Positions 1 through 9,079 are shown, numbered from the stretch's first letter. The stretch: DNA of 64,000 nucleotides from Blattabacterium cuenoti (GCF_014252335.1 NZ_CP059218.1:23564-87563), one strand, 5' to 3'. The notes: a model not told the origin generated them from the letters alone. Program-made: numbers and translations.

Positions 1-134
1 AGATCTACACTTTTTCCTTGAGATATATTTTTTTTTATATCTAATAATATAATTATTTGTGCTAATTTTTTTTGAGATAATAAAGTAGCACATGATAATC
101 CAACGTTACCAGATCCAATAATAGTAATTTTCAT
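1..134 (-). CDS. mdh: malate dehydrogenase, N-terminal part (runs off the window start)
   Basis: Only the first 44 codons are present; the gene continues beyond base 1. The visible protein begins MKITIIGSGNVGLSCATLL, with the dinucleotide-binding motif GSGNVG at residues 7-12, and the second strand ends in LLDI, where the acidic Asp32 is expected in an NAD-dependent enzyme. This start closely resembles Bacteroidota malate dehydrogenases, which interconvert malate and oxaloacetate in the TCA cycle. A lactate dehydrogenase of the same superfamily cannot be excluded from so short a piece, but the sucA, sucB and sucC genes in the window favour malate dehydrogenase. It is transcribed away from gcvP, with about 96 bases between the two starts. 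Confidence 0.8.
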   Translation of the reverse strand, partial: MKITIIGSGNVGLSCATLLSQKKLAQIIILLDIKKNISQGKSVD

Positions 135-230
135 TTTGACATACTTTAAATAAATATATTATATATAAATGTATATTTTTTTTATACGATGATAATATAT
201 ATATAACTTGAAAATATTAAATTATTTTTT

Positions 231-3146
231 ATGCAACAAGAAATTATTAATCAATTTTCTTTTAGACATATTGGCCCCAGTTGTCATGAAATTAAACAAA
301 TGTTACAAACATTAAAATGTCAATCTATTCAAAATTTAATCAATAAAACTATTCCAAAAAAATTACTTTTTAAAAAAAAATTAATTATTCCAAATTCAAT
401 TTCTGAATACGAATATTTAAATCATATTAATAATATTGGTAAAAAAAATCAAATATATAAATCTTATATAGGCCTGGGATATAAAAATACTATTTTACCA
501 GCAGTTATTAAAAGAAATATTTTAGAAAATCCTAATTGGTATACACCTTATACACCTTATCAATCTGAAATATCTCAAGGACGTTTAGAAGCATTAATGA
601 ATTTTCAAACTATGGTATCAGATATAACTCGTATGGAAATTAGTAATGCATCTATGTTAGATGAAGCAACTGCATCAGCAGATGCTATGTTTATGTTGTA
701 TCAAAATAAATTAAGAAAAGAAGTAGTAATTAAATCATCTTATTATTTTTTTATATCAATAGATATTTTTCCTCAAACTTTTGCTGTTGTAAAAACAAGA
801 TGTACTGGATTAGGAATTAAAATTATTCATGATTCTTATCAATGTTTAACACAATATAAAAATAAAAATATATTTGGAATGTTATTATCATATCCATCTG
901 CTTCAGGACAACTTGATAATTATACTGATATTATGAAATATGCATATAAAAATAATATTTCAACTATTATTACTTCTGATTTATTAGCATTAACATTACT
1001 ATTACCACCTGGTGAATGGAAATATAAACCAGATGTAGTGGTTGGCAGTACACAATCATTTGGATTACCTATGGGATATGGTGGTCCACATGCAGCATTT
1101 TTTTCAACTTATAAAAAATATCAACGTTTTATTCCAGGAAGAATTATTGGAGAATCTATAGATAATAGAAATAAAAAATCATTTCGAATGGCTTTACAAA
1201 TGAGAGAACAGCATATTAAAAGAGAAAAAGCAACATCCAATATTTGTACATCACAAGTACTGACTGCTATAATTGCATCTATGTATGCTATTTATCATGG
1301 ATCTAATGGTCTTAAAATCATCGCAAACAAAATTCATAATTATGCTAAAAAATTAGAAATTTTACTATTAAATAATATTCATAATATTAGTCAAAAAAAT
1401 TTATTTTACTTTGATACTATTAGAATTAAAATACATAATAATAATCAATTTACTTTAAAAGACATCAAAACAATTGCAGAACAAAAAAAAACTAATTTTA
1501 GATATATTCCAAAAAAAAATCAATTAACAATTACATTAGATGAAACTACATCACAACAAGATATATCTAGAATTTTATCAATATTTTATAAAGCATCTAC
1601 TACACAAACAATTAATTTCAAATACATTAAAAGTAATAATAATATAATAATACCGCATAAAATTCCTTCTTATTTAAAAAGAACTTCTGGTTTTTTAGAC
1701 TATAAAATTTTTAAAAAATATCATAAAGAAAATGAATTGATTCGTTATATTAAAAGATTAGAAAATAAAGATTTATCTTTAACTCATTCTATGATTCCAT
1801 TAGGTTCATGCACAATGAAATTAAATGCTTCAGCAGAATTATATTCAATAAGTCAAAATGAATGGCAAAATATACATCCTTTTTCTCCATTTAATCAAAC
1901 TAAAGGATATAATGTTATAATTAATAATTTAGGTAAATATTTAAAAAATATTACTGGATTGAAAGGTATTTCTTTACAACCTAATTCAGGTGCACAAGGA
2001 GAATACGCTGGATTAATGGTAATTAAATCATTTCATAACTCTATGAATGAATCTCATAGAAATGTTGCATTAATTCCATCTTCATCACATGGAACTAATC
2101 CAGCATCTGCTAAAATGGCTGGTATGAAAATAGTTATAATCAATACAACACATAATGGATCTATTGATAAAAATGATTTTTTTGAAAAAATTAAAAAATA
2201 TAAAAATGTTTTATCTGTATTAATGATAACTTATCCATCTACTCATGGTGTTTACGAAACAAATATAATAGAAATATTAAATACTATTCATGAAAATGGT
2301 GGACAAGTTTATATGGATGGAGCAAATTTAAATGCACAAGTAGGTTTAATTAAACCATCAGATCTAGGTGTAGATATTTGTCACATAAATTTACATAAAA
2401 CTTTTGCTATTCCTCATGGTGGTGGTGGTCCAGGAATGGGACCTATTTGTGTAGCGTCACATTTAATACCTTTTCTTCCTAATCATCCTTTAGATCCTAT
2501 ACCTAAACAATTAGAAAATAATGATCATAGATTAACTATTTCTGCAGCTCCATATGGATCACCTTTAATTTTAACTATATCTTATGCTTATATTAGATTA
2601 TTAGGACCAAATGGCCTCAAAGAGGCTACAGAAATAGCTATTTTAAATGCTAATTATATTAAAGAAAAAATTAAAAAATTTTATAATATATTATATGTAG
2701 GAGATAATAATACAGTTGCTCACGAATTAATTTTAGATTGTAGACCATTTAAAAATATAAATATAGAAGTAATTGATATAGCCAAAAGAATGATGGATTA
2801 TGGATATCATGCTCCTACAATTTCTTTTCCAGTACATGGATGTATTATGATTGAACCTACTGAAAGTGAATCTAAAGAAGAATTAGATCGTTTTATAGAA
2901 ACTTTAATTTCTATACGAAAAGAAATTGATGAAATTAAATTTGGAATATTTTCACAAAAAAATAATGTTTTAAAAAATGCACCTCATCCGATAGATGTTT
3001 TTATAAATGAAAAATGGGAATATCCTTATTCAAAACAAAAGGCAGCTTATCCATTAAATTGGATACAAAAAAGAAAATTTTGGCCATCATTATCTAGAAT
3101 TAATGATGCATATGGAGATAGAAATTTAATTTGTCATTGTACTTAA
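231..3146 (+). CDS. gcvP: glycine dehydrogenase (aminomethyl-transferring), P-protein of glycine cleavage
   Basis: The P-protein decarboxylates glycine with PLP and passes the aminomethyl group to the lipoyl H-protein, feeding one-carbon units to folate. At 971 aa this is the full-length single-chain form: an N-terminal half (about 1-450) and a catalytic C-terminal half. The PLP lysine is K723 in the stretch HINLHKTFAIPHGGGGPG, and LTHSMIPLGSCTMKLNA near residue 520 is a typical P-protein motif. The ATG lies after an AT-rich leader without a Shine-Dalgarno sequence. Its last four bases overlap the stop of the convergent tsaD. The partners gcvT and gcvH are not in the window. Confidence 0.97.
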   Translation: MQQEIINQFSFRHIGPSCHEIKQMLQTLKCQSIQNLINKTIPKKLLFKKKLIIPNSISEYEYLNHINNIGKKNQIYKSYIGLGYKNTILPAVIKRNILENPNWYTPYTPYQSEISQGRLEALMNFQTMVSDITRMEISNASMLDEATASADAMFMLYQNKLRKEVVIKSSYYFFISIDIFPQTFAVVKTRCTGLGIKIIHDSYQCLTQYKNKNIFGMLLSYPSASGQLDNYTDIMKYAYKNNISTIITSDLLALTLLLPPGEWKYKPDVVVGSTQSFGLPMGYGGPHAAFFSTYKKYQRFIPGRIIGESIDNRNKKSFRMALQMREQHIKREKATSNICTSQVLTAIIASMYAIYHGSNGLKIIANKIHNYAKKLEILLLNNIHNISQKNLFYFDTIRIKIHNNNQFTLKDIKTIAEQKKTNFRYIPKKNQLTITLDETTSQQDISRILSIFYKASTTQTINFKYIKSNNNIIIPHKIPSYLKRTSGFLDYKIFKKYHKENELIRYIKRLENKDLSLTHSMIPLGSCTMKLNASAELYSISQNEWQNIHPFSPFNQTKGYNVIINNLGKYLKNITGLKGISLQPNSGAQGEYAGLMVIKSFHNSMNESHRNVALIPSSSHGTNPASAKMAGMKIVIINTTHNGSIDKNDFFEKIKKYKNVLSVLMITYPSTHGVYETNIIEILNTIHENGGQVYMDGANLNAQVGLIKPSDLGVDICHINLHKTFAIPHGGGGPGMGPICVASHLIPFLPNHPLDPIPKQLENNDHRLTISAAPYGSPLILTISYAYIRLLGPNGLKEATEIAILNANYIKEKIKKFYNILYVGDNNTVAHELILDCRPFKNINIEVIDIAKRMMDYGYHAPTISFPVHGCIMIEPTESESKEELDRFIETLISIRKEIDEIKFGIFSQKNNVLKNAPHPIDVFINEKWEYPYSKQKAAYPLNWIQKRKFWPSLSRINDAYGDRNLICHCT

Positions 3147-4171
3147 AACCAAGGAGTAAATTTTGAAAATGGTTGATTGATATTAAATAATTTTTTTTTA
3201 AGTTTAAACAATCCAACAATAGCTATCATAGCTCCATTATCAGTAGTATATTGTTTTTTAGGAATAAATATCTCTATATTATGTTTTTTTAATAATAAAA
3301 ATTGTTTTGTTATTTCACTATTAGCAGAGACACCACCAGCTAATACAATTCTAAAAATATTAGTTTGTTGAATTGCTAATATTATTTTTTCTATTAAAAT
3401 TTCTGAAATTATTTTTTGTATTGATGCACATAAATTGTGAAGATTATTTTTAATAAAATTAGTATTGATTTTTAATTGATTTTTAATAAATCTATCAATC
3501 TGAGTTTTAAGACCACTAAAACTAAAATTTAATCCTTTAACATTAGGTTTAGAAAAATGAAATTTTTTATTATTTCCTAATTTAGAATTTTTATCTAACC
3601 ACATAGCACCAGGATAAGAAAATCCTAATAATCTTGCTATTTTATCTAAAGATTCACCAATAGAATCATCTAAAGTAGTTCCTAATATATTCATATCAAA
3701 AAAATCATTGACTTGAATAATTTGAGTATGTGCCCCACTAATCATTAAACACAAAAATGGAAACTTTGGAAATGAATTATTTAAATTAGCATTGTTTATA
3801 AAATGCGATAATATATGTGCATGTATATGATTAACTCCAATAATAGGGATATTTAACCCCATTGAAAATGATTTTGCAAAAGAATAACCAACTAATAAAG
3901 ATCCTATTAATCCTGGACCTATTGTTACAGATACAGCATGAATTTGAGATCGATGAATATTCGCAATATTAATAGCCTTATTTACCGTAGAAAATAAATA
4001 TTTATCATGTTCTCTAGCGGCTAATTCTGGAACAATACCTCCATATTGTTTATGAATTGTTTGATGAATAATAATATTAGATATTACTTCTTGATTTATC
4101 ATAATAGATACAGCAGTATCATCACATGATGATTCTATACCTAAAATAATAATTGATTTTGTACATTTCAT
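3143..4171 (-). CDS. tsaD: tRNA N6-adenosine threonylcarbamoyltransferase TsaD
   Basis: TsaD transfers the threonylcarbamoyl group to A37 of ANN-decoding tRNAs (t6A), working with TsaB and TsaE. The 342-aa protein has the ASKHA-fold start GIESSCDDTA (residues 11-20), the metal-binding NHIHAH (H115 and H119) and the later GGVSAN glycine-rich motif. Length is normal for the family. The partner tsaB is also in this window (44018-44665). The stop codon region overlaps the end of gcvP by four bases, so the two genes converge with no room for a separate terminator. Confidence 0.97.
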   Translation of the reverse strand: MKCTKSIIILGIESSCDDTAVSIMINQEVISNIIIHQTIHKQYGGIVPELAAREHDKYLFSTVNKAINIANIHRSQIHAVSVTIGPGLIGSLLVGYSFAKSFSMGLNIPIIGVNHIHAHILSHFINNANLNNSFPKFPFLCLMISGAHTQIIQVNDFFDMNILGTTLDDSIGESLDKIARLLGFSYPGAMWLDKNSKLGNNKKFHFSKPNVKGLNFSFSGLKTQIDRFIKNQLKINTNFIKNNLHNLCASIQKIISEILIEKIILAIQQTNIFRIVLAGGVSANSEITKQFLLLKKHNIEIFIPKKQYTTDNGAMIAIVGLFKLKKKLFNINQPFSKFTPWF

Positions 4172-4516
4172 TAATAAAATATATTATCCATTAAAATTAA
4201 ATATTTATTATATTAATTATATTATATAATGATTTTTTATATTTATACCATATACTATACTAAAATAAAAAAATAAATAAGTCAATAAATTATATTATTT
4301 GAAAATCATTAATGTATTCTATAGTAGTAATAAGTACATTGATAATATCAAGTATAAATTTTTATAACTAAGAAATTAGAATTAGTATATTATCAAAGTA
4401 TGCGAAAATATTTAAAATAAATTTATAATATTGTTTATTTATATATATGGTATATTTTATAGGTAAAAATTAGTAAATATTAATAATATGTATTATATAT
4501 CTTCTATACATGCATG
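4172..4516. other. intergenic region between tsaD and the tRNA cluster
   Basis: This 345-base stretch is almost pure A/T with many stops in all frames. I see no open reading frame, no convincing RNA fold and no clear repeat beyond short AT palindromes expected by chance. It must contain the tsaD promoter (leftward) and probably the promoter of the three-tRNA unit (rightward), but I cannot place either with confidence. Confidence 0.6.
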
Positions 4517-4603
4517 GGAGAATTGCCGGAGTGGTTAACGGAACAGTTTGCTAAACTGTCGGTATATATACATACTGCGTGGGTTCGAATCCCACATTCT
4601 CCG
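4517..4603 (+). tRNA. tRNA-Ser (anticodon GCU)
   Basis: The acceptor strands GGAGAAT and ATTCTCC pair perfectly, followed by a G discriminator as usual for serine. The anticodon loop shows GCT between the pairing arms CAGTTT and AAACTG, and there is a long variable arm and a standard GGTTCGAATCC T-arm. The 3' CCA is not encoded in full. It is first in a cluster of three tRNAs on the plus strand, only six bases ahead of the next one. Confidence 0.96.
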
Positions 4604-4609
4604 CATTAA

Positions 4610-4684
4610 CGGGGTATAGCGTAGTCTGGTTATCGCGCCTGGTTTGGGACCAGGAAATCGTAGGTTCAAATCCTGCTACCCCGA
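4610..4684 (+). tRNA. tRNA-Pro (anticodon UGG)
   Basis: The acceptor CGGGGTA pairs with TACCCCG, the anticodon stem-loop CCTGGTTTGGGACCAGG carries TGG, and the T-arm is GTAGGTTCAAATCCTGC. The starting C1 and the A discriminator fit bacterial proline tRNAs. CCA is not encoded. It is the middle member of the Ser-Pro-Arg cluster. Confidence 0.96.
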
Positions 4685-4698
4685 TATTAAATAAACAT

Positions 4699-4772
4699 GG
4701 TCACGTAGCTCAAATGGATAGAGCAACTGCCTTCTAAGCAGTAGGTAACAGGTTCGAATCCTGTCGTGATCA
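4699..4772 (+). tRNA. tRNA-Arg (anticodon UCU)
   Basis: The acceptor GGTCACG pairs with CGTGATC (one G-U pair). The D-arm is GCTCAAATGGATAGAGC, the anticodon loop CTTCTAA carries TCT within the stem ACTGC/GCAGT, and the T-arm is CAGGTTCGAATCCTG. The discriminator base 4772 sits directly against the clpP stop codon on the opposite strand, so no spacer separates the mature tRNA end from the convergent gene. CCA is not encoded. Confidence 0.95.
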
Positions 4773-5450
4773 CTATTTATTTTTTTTAATTAAAATTTCA
4801 TCAATCATGCCATATTCTTTAGCTTCTTTAGAAGTCATCCAATAATCTCTATCAGAATCTTTTTCTATTTTATCTATATCCATTCCAGAATGGATAGAAA
4901 TAATATTATATAATTCTTTTTTTAATTTTAAAATTTCACGTACTGTAATTTCTATATCTGAAGCTTGTCCATGTGTTCCTCCAATTGGTTGATGTATCAT
5001 AATTCTGGAATGTTGTAATCCAGATCGTTTATTTTTCACTCCAGAACAAAGTAAAATTGCTGCCATAGATGCTGCGACTCCAGTACAAATAGTTGCAATA
5101 TCTGGTTCAATAATTTGCATAGTATCATAAATACCTAATCCAGCATGTACTTCACCTCCAGGAGAATTAATATAAATTTGGATATCTTTAGAAGAATCTA
5201 ATGACTGTAAAAATAATAATTGAGCCTGAATGATATTAGCTATTTGATCACTAATATGAGTTCCAAGAAAAATCACACGATCCATCATTAATCTAGAAAA
5301 TACATCCATTTGTGCTATATTTAATTTTCTTTCTTCAACAATATAAGGAGTCATTAATTTTATATATTGTTCTAATAACAGACTATTAATTTTATGATGT
5401 TTAATAGCATATTTAAGAAATTCTTCTGAATTTTGTTGATATTCATTCAT
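4773..5450 (-). CDS. clpP: ATP-dependent Clp protease proteolytic subunit ClpP
   Basis: ClpP is the serine peptidase barrel of the Clp protease. The catalytic triad is visible and correctly spaced: Ser128 in GVAASMA, His153 in RIMIHQPIGG and Asp202 in SDRDYWM. At 225 aa it is near normal length with a modest N-terminal extension. The unfoldase partner is probably the ClpC-type ATPase at 26979-28997; clpX is not in the window. Its 3' end abuts the tRNA-Arg gene. Confidence 0.97.
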   Translation of the reverse strand: MNEYQQNSEEFLKYAIKHHKINSLLLEQYIKLMTPYIVEERKLNIAQMDVFSRLMMDRVIFLGTHISDQIANIIQAQLLFLQSLDSSKDIQIYINSPGGEVHAGLGIYDTMQIIEPDIATICTGVAASMAAILLCSGVKNKRSGLQHSRIMIHQPIGGTHGQASDIEITVREILKLKKELYNIISIHSGMDIDKIEKDSDRDYWMTSKEAKEYGMIDEILIKKNK

Positions 5451-5528
5451 GTTAATAAATTACTCAATTTGTTATAAAAAATTTTCTATAAAAATATAGA
5501 AATTATATTTTATATAATAATTATTATA

Positions 5529-7004
5529 GTGTATAAAAAATTAGCCATTCAAACTATAATTTATTCATTTGGATGTCTTTTTCCAAGAATTGTAAATTAT
5601 ATTTTTATCAAATTTTTTACTAAATATTTACAACTTGCAGAATTTTCTATTTATACAGATATGTATTCAATATCTTTTATAGCTATTTCATTTTTATCTT
5701 TTGGATTAGAAAATACATATTTTAGATTTTTATCTAAAAAACATTATACATCTCAAATAGTATTTTCAACAGCAGTAATCATTCAATTTATAATATCTTT
5801 ATTTTATTTAATATTATCTATTTTTTTATTAAAATACTTAGTGTATTGGCTTGGTTATAAAAATCATGTAGATTACTTAATAATGTTTATTTTAATAATT
5901 TTTTTTGATACTATTTGTATTTTGCCAATGGCTTGGTTAAGAATTAAAGAAATGGCTTTAAAATATACAATAATCAATATGATTAATATTTTAATACAAT
6001 CTTTTATAATCATATATATGTTTTTTTGTTATACTAATAATAATTTAAATAACTCGTATAACTCGTATTATAATTTATATTTTTTATTATTTAATATTGT
6101 TAATGCTTTTACAGATAAAACAGGATATATATTTTTTTCAAATTTAATTGCTTCTATCAGTAATTTTTTATTAATATTTACAATTATTATCGAACAAGTA
6201 AACATTAAAAATTTTAATTTCAAATTATCTAAAAAAATGTTAAATTATGGAATTCCAATTATGCTAAGTAGCATCGCTTTTTCTATTAATGAAAATTTAG
6301 ATAAAATATTAATTAAAAGATGGGGTACCGATATAATCAATGGTGCATATTCAGCATGTTATAAAATTGCTTCTTTTATGAGTTTATATTTAAAATCTTT
6401 TAGATTAGGAATTGAACCATTTTTTTTTAAAAAATCAAAAGATTATAATGTAGAATATTTGTATGAAAAATTAATATATACATTTATTATATTTGGACTA
6501 ATTTTTTATGTTGTAATATGTGGTAATATTTCTGATATTATTAAATTTTTAATTGATAAAAGATATCATTTAGCTATTTCAATTATTCCAATAGTAATGA
6601 TGGGAAATTTATTATTAGGTATTTATACAAATTTATCTATTTTTTATAAAATCATAGATAAACCTATTATTGGAACATATATATCTATTATTGGTGTACT
6701 TATTACGTGTATATTCAATTTTATATTCATTATTTTTCCAAATTATAAAAATAGTTTTATAATTCCTGCTTGGGGAACATTATTTTCTTATGGATGTATG
6801 CTAATAATTGTATATTGTTTATTTTTTAAACATTTTAGAAAAACATATAATATTATTATACATTTATTTTGTGCTGTTTTTATAGTATATTGTGGATTTT
6901 ATCAAAATTTAAAATATAGATTAATTTTACAATTATTATATTTAATTTTACTTGTTTTTTTAGAAAAAAATCATTTTTTTAATACAAAAAAGCATTTACA
7001 ATAA
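5529..7004 (+). CDS. MATE/Wzx-like polysaccharide flippase family membrane protein
   Basis: This 491-aa protein is hydrophobic throughout, with roughly 12-14 predicted membrane segments and the layout of the polysaccharide-biosynthesis flippase family, which moves lipid-linked sugars across the inner membrane. The order flippase, dut, nucleotidyltransferase resembles one I recall from free-living Flavobacteria. The start is GTG at 5529: the next methionine is residue 45, inside the first helical hairpin. Its stop is followed immediately by the ATG of the next gene. The substrate cannot be named; it may be a remnant of envelope sugar export or lipid II traffic. Confidence 0.75.
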   Translation: MYKKLAIQTIIYSFGCLFPRIVNYIFIKFFTKYLQLAEFSIYTDMYSISFIAISFLSFGLENTYFRFLSKKHYTSQIVFSTAVIIQFIISLFYLILSIFLLKYLVYWLGYKNHVDYLIMFILIIFFDTICILPMAWLRIKEMALKYTIINMINILIQSFIIIYMFFCYTNNNLNNSYNSYYNLYFLLFNIVNAFTDKTGYIFFSNLIASISNFLLIFTIIIEQVNIKNFNFKLSKKMLNYGIPIMLSSIAFSINENLDKILIKRWGTDIINGAYSACYKIASFMSLYLKSFRLGIEPFFFKKSKDYNVEYLYEKLIYTFIIFGLIFYVVICGNISDIIKFLIDKRYHLAISIIPIVMMGNLLLGIYTNLSIFYKIIDKPIIGTYISIIGVLITCIFNFIFIIFPNYKNSFIIPAWGTLFSYGCMLIIVYCLFFKHFRKTYNIIIHLFCAVFIVYCGFYQNLKYRLILQLLYLILLVFLEKNHFFNTKKHLQ

Positions 7005-7397
7005 ATGCAACAAAAAATTATAAATTATAGTTTATTATATGCAAATATACATAAACCAATAATTATTAATATTTTAGAAAGAAAATTAATACCTACGAAT
7101 TTATACTTAAAATTGTCTATAAAAAAACAAATTATTTTCTTAATAAGAAAACAATTAATTAATTTTGGAATTATTTGCATTCTTCATATTTCAAAAAAAA
7201 TTTATAAACCATCATATTGTTACCAAATAGTTAAAATTCTTATGATTAATATGATTTCAAAAAATATTATTATTTATCCTAATGAAAAACTTGTAATAAT
7301 AGATTTATATAAACAACCTAAAATTAAATGGATATTTTGTTCTCAACTTAATAAAAGTATTAGACAAAATAACGGATTTGGTAGTACTGGTATTTAA
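7005..7397 (+). CDS. dut: degenerate dUTPase-like protein
   Basis: The 130-aa product aligns by eye with trimeric dUTPase, which hydrolyses dUTP to dUMP. Segments LYANIHKPIIINILERKLIP and IIYPNEKLVIIDLYKQP match the body of the fold, and the C-terminal motif V is nearly intact (RQNNGFGSTGI). The N-terminus is short and motif I (AGxDL) is reduced to SLLYAN. Motif II (PRSGLA) reads LIRKQL, and motif III with the catalytic aspartate (GTIDxDYRGE) reads KKIYKPSYCYQI. The frame is open, so it may still be made, but activity is doubtful. It starts directly after the flippase stop. Confidence 0.65.
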   Translation: MQQKIINYSLLYANIHKPIIINILERKLIPTNLYLKLSIKKQIIFLIRKQLINFGIICILHISKKIYKPSYCYQIVKILMINMISKNIIIYPNEKLVIIDLYKQPKIKWIFCSQLNKSIRQNNGFGSTGI

Positions 7398-7404
7398 AAA
7401 TAGT

Positions 7405-8430
7405 ATGAAAATTATAATTCCAATAGCAGGAAAAGGGACAAGATTACGACCACAAACTATTACAACCCCTAAACCATTATTTAATATAGTAGGACAAACA
7501 TTATTAAATAGATTAATAAAATGTGTATTACAAATAGTTGACCAATATTGTATAAATGAACTTATTTTTATTATTAATTATTCAGATAAAAATAAAATAG
7601 AACATCAAATAATATATCTAACAAAAAATTTTGGTATATGCATTAAATTTTATTATCAACATAAACCATTAGGAACAGCTGATGCTATATTTCAAGCATA
7701 TAAATCTTTAACTGGACCTATTATTATAGCATTTTCTGATACACTTTTTTATCATAAAAAAAAATATTTAATTCAAAATATTGATGCAGATAATATTATT
7801 TTTACTAAAAAAATAACAAATCCTTATGATTTTGGTATTGTAAAATGTGATTCATCAGGATATATTACAAACTTTGTAGAAAAACCAACAACAAAAAATT
7901 ATAATATAGCTATTATTGGAATTTATTATTTTAAAAATAGTTCTATTTTAAAAAATGAATTACAATATATTTTAAATCAAAAATTAAATGAATTAAATAA
8001 AGAATATCAATTTACCGATGTATTAGAAAATATGAAAAAAAAAGGAATATCATTTGTTAGTCAAGAAGTAGACAAATGGATGGATTTTGGAAATATAAAA
8101 AATACAATTTTTTCCAATTCTGCAATACTTGATATTGAATCTCAAAAAACAAAATTAATTCATAAAAAATCAATAATAAAAAATAGTATCATTATATCTC
8201 CATGTTATATTGAAAATAATGTTTTCATTGAAAATAGTATTATTGGAGCTTATACATCAATAGGAAAATTTACAACTATAAAAAATAGTTGTATAAAACA
8301 ATCTATAATACAAAATTATACCATTCTTCAACATATTAATATTCATCATTCTATAATTGGAAATCATGTGTTTTTTTCAGAAATATCTAAAACAGTAAAT
8401 TTAGGAGATTATTCAACTATACATATATAA
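7405..8430 (+). CDS. sugar-phosphate nucleotidyltransferase
   Basis: This 341-aa protein has the nucleotidyltransferase signature GKGTRLRPQT (residues 9-18), the substrate-side PKP (22-24), LGTADA (89-94) and the metal-site SDT (111-113). Residues from about 240 onward are rich in N/I/S hexapeptides such as IENSIIGAYTSIGKF, suggesting a left-handed beta-helix. Such enzymes activate glucose-1-P or mannose-1-P with an NTP; which pair is used here is not clear. I place the start at ATG 7405 because the protein then begins MKIIIPIAGKGTRLRP; an in-frame TTG at 7378 would add nine residues overlapping dut. Confidence 0.82.
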   Translation: MKIIIPIAGKGTRLRPQTITTPKPLFNIVGQTLLNRLIKCVLQIVDQYCINELIFIINYSDKNKIEHQIIYLTKNFGICIKFYYQHKPLGTADAIFQAYKSLTGPIIIAFSDTLFYHKKKYLIQNIDADNIIFTKKITNPYDFGIVKCDSSGYITNFVEKPTTKNYNIAIIGIYYFKNSSILKNELQYILNQKLNELNKEYQFTDVLENMKKKGISFVSQEVDKWMDFGNIKNTIFSNSAILDIESQKTKLIHKKSIIKNSIIISPCYIENNVFIENSIIGAYTSIGKFTTIKNSCIKQSIIQNYTILQHINIHHSIIGNHVFFSEISKTVNLGDYSTIHI

Positions 8431-8511
8431 AATATTATATAAATAAATTTTATATATTTATTTAAAATATTTATATTTATATTTTAAATATCATTATTCC
8501 TGATAATAAAT

Positions 8512-8844
8512 ATGTATTTTTCATTAATTTATTGTACTTTATTTGGCACATTTGGAACAGCAGAAATTGTTGTTATAGTTATTCTTGCTTTATTACTTTT
8601 TGGTGGGAAAAAAATACCAGAATTAATGAGAGGATTAGGAATAGGATTAAAAGAATTTAAAAAAGCTTCTAATGATAATTATGAAAATAATAATAATGAT
8701 AAATTAAAATCTGAATCAGAAACAACATTACATAATAATGATAAATTAAAATCTGAATCAGAAACAACATTAAATAATAATGATAAATTAAAATCTGAAT
8801 CAGAAACAACATTACATAATAATGATAAATTAAAATCTGAATAA
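8512..8844 (+). CDS. tatA: Sec-independent protein translocase TatA/E with a repeat-bearing tail
   Basis: TatA forms the pore-like component that exports folded proteins carrying a twin-arginine signal. The single transmembrane helix is at about residues 15-31, followed by the [14 protein letters not shown] hinge and an amphipathic helix ending at KEFKKA, all typical. The remaining half of the 110-aa protein is a hydrophilic tail made of a 14-residue unit ([14 protein letters not shown]) repeated 3.6 times. The probable client is ActB (34796-37681), whose N-terminus has an RRDFLK motif. TatC is not in the window. ATG at 8512 is chosen; the N-terminus before the helix is slightly longer than usual. 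Confidence 0.9.
   Translation: MYFSLIYCTLFGTFGTAEIVVIVILALLLFGGKKIPELMRGLGIGLKEFKKASNDNYENNNNDKLKSESETTLHNNDKLKSESETTLNNNDKLKSESETTLHNNDKLKSE
8692..8841 (+). repeat. 42-bp tandem repeat inside tatA (3.6 copies)
   Basis: Three 42-bp units at 8692-8733, 8734-8775 and 8776-8817 are followed by a partial fourth unit at 8818-8841 that runs into the stop codon. The units are nearly identical at DNA level; the visible change is CAT versus AAT at the end of unit 2, giving ...TTLN in place of ...TTLH. The period is a multiple of three, so copy-number change keeps the frame. Confidence 0.97.
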
Positions 8845-9079
8845 AATAATAATATTAATTTATATTTTATAATTCAAAAAATATACTACATATTAATATT
8901 TATTAATATTATTAATGATATATAAATAATAATAAATAATAGTATTATAATACTACCCAACTAGTCAAATTTATATATTATAGTCGATTATACTACTAAC
9001 TACATTTACTACATTATTTTTTACTTTCTGTTTATTTCTTTAGAAGAGTATTACGTTTTACTATATCTAATAACTAATA

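Noticed and set aside
4172-4516. Possible small RNA gene before the tRNA cluster
   Set aside because: I looked for RNase P, tmRNA and SRP RNA hallmarks and found none; the stretch is nearly featureless A/T.
6052-6071. Short direct repeat (AACTCGTAT twice) in the flippase gene
   Set aside because: Only two short copies encoding Asn-Ser-Tyr; likely a trivial local duplication without wider meaning.
8440-8464. AT-only hairpin after the nucleotidyltransferase stop (9-bp stem, 7-base loop), a possible terminator
   Set aside because: The stem contains no G or C and similar palindromes are frequent in every intergenic region here, so it cannot be told from chance.
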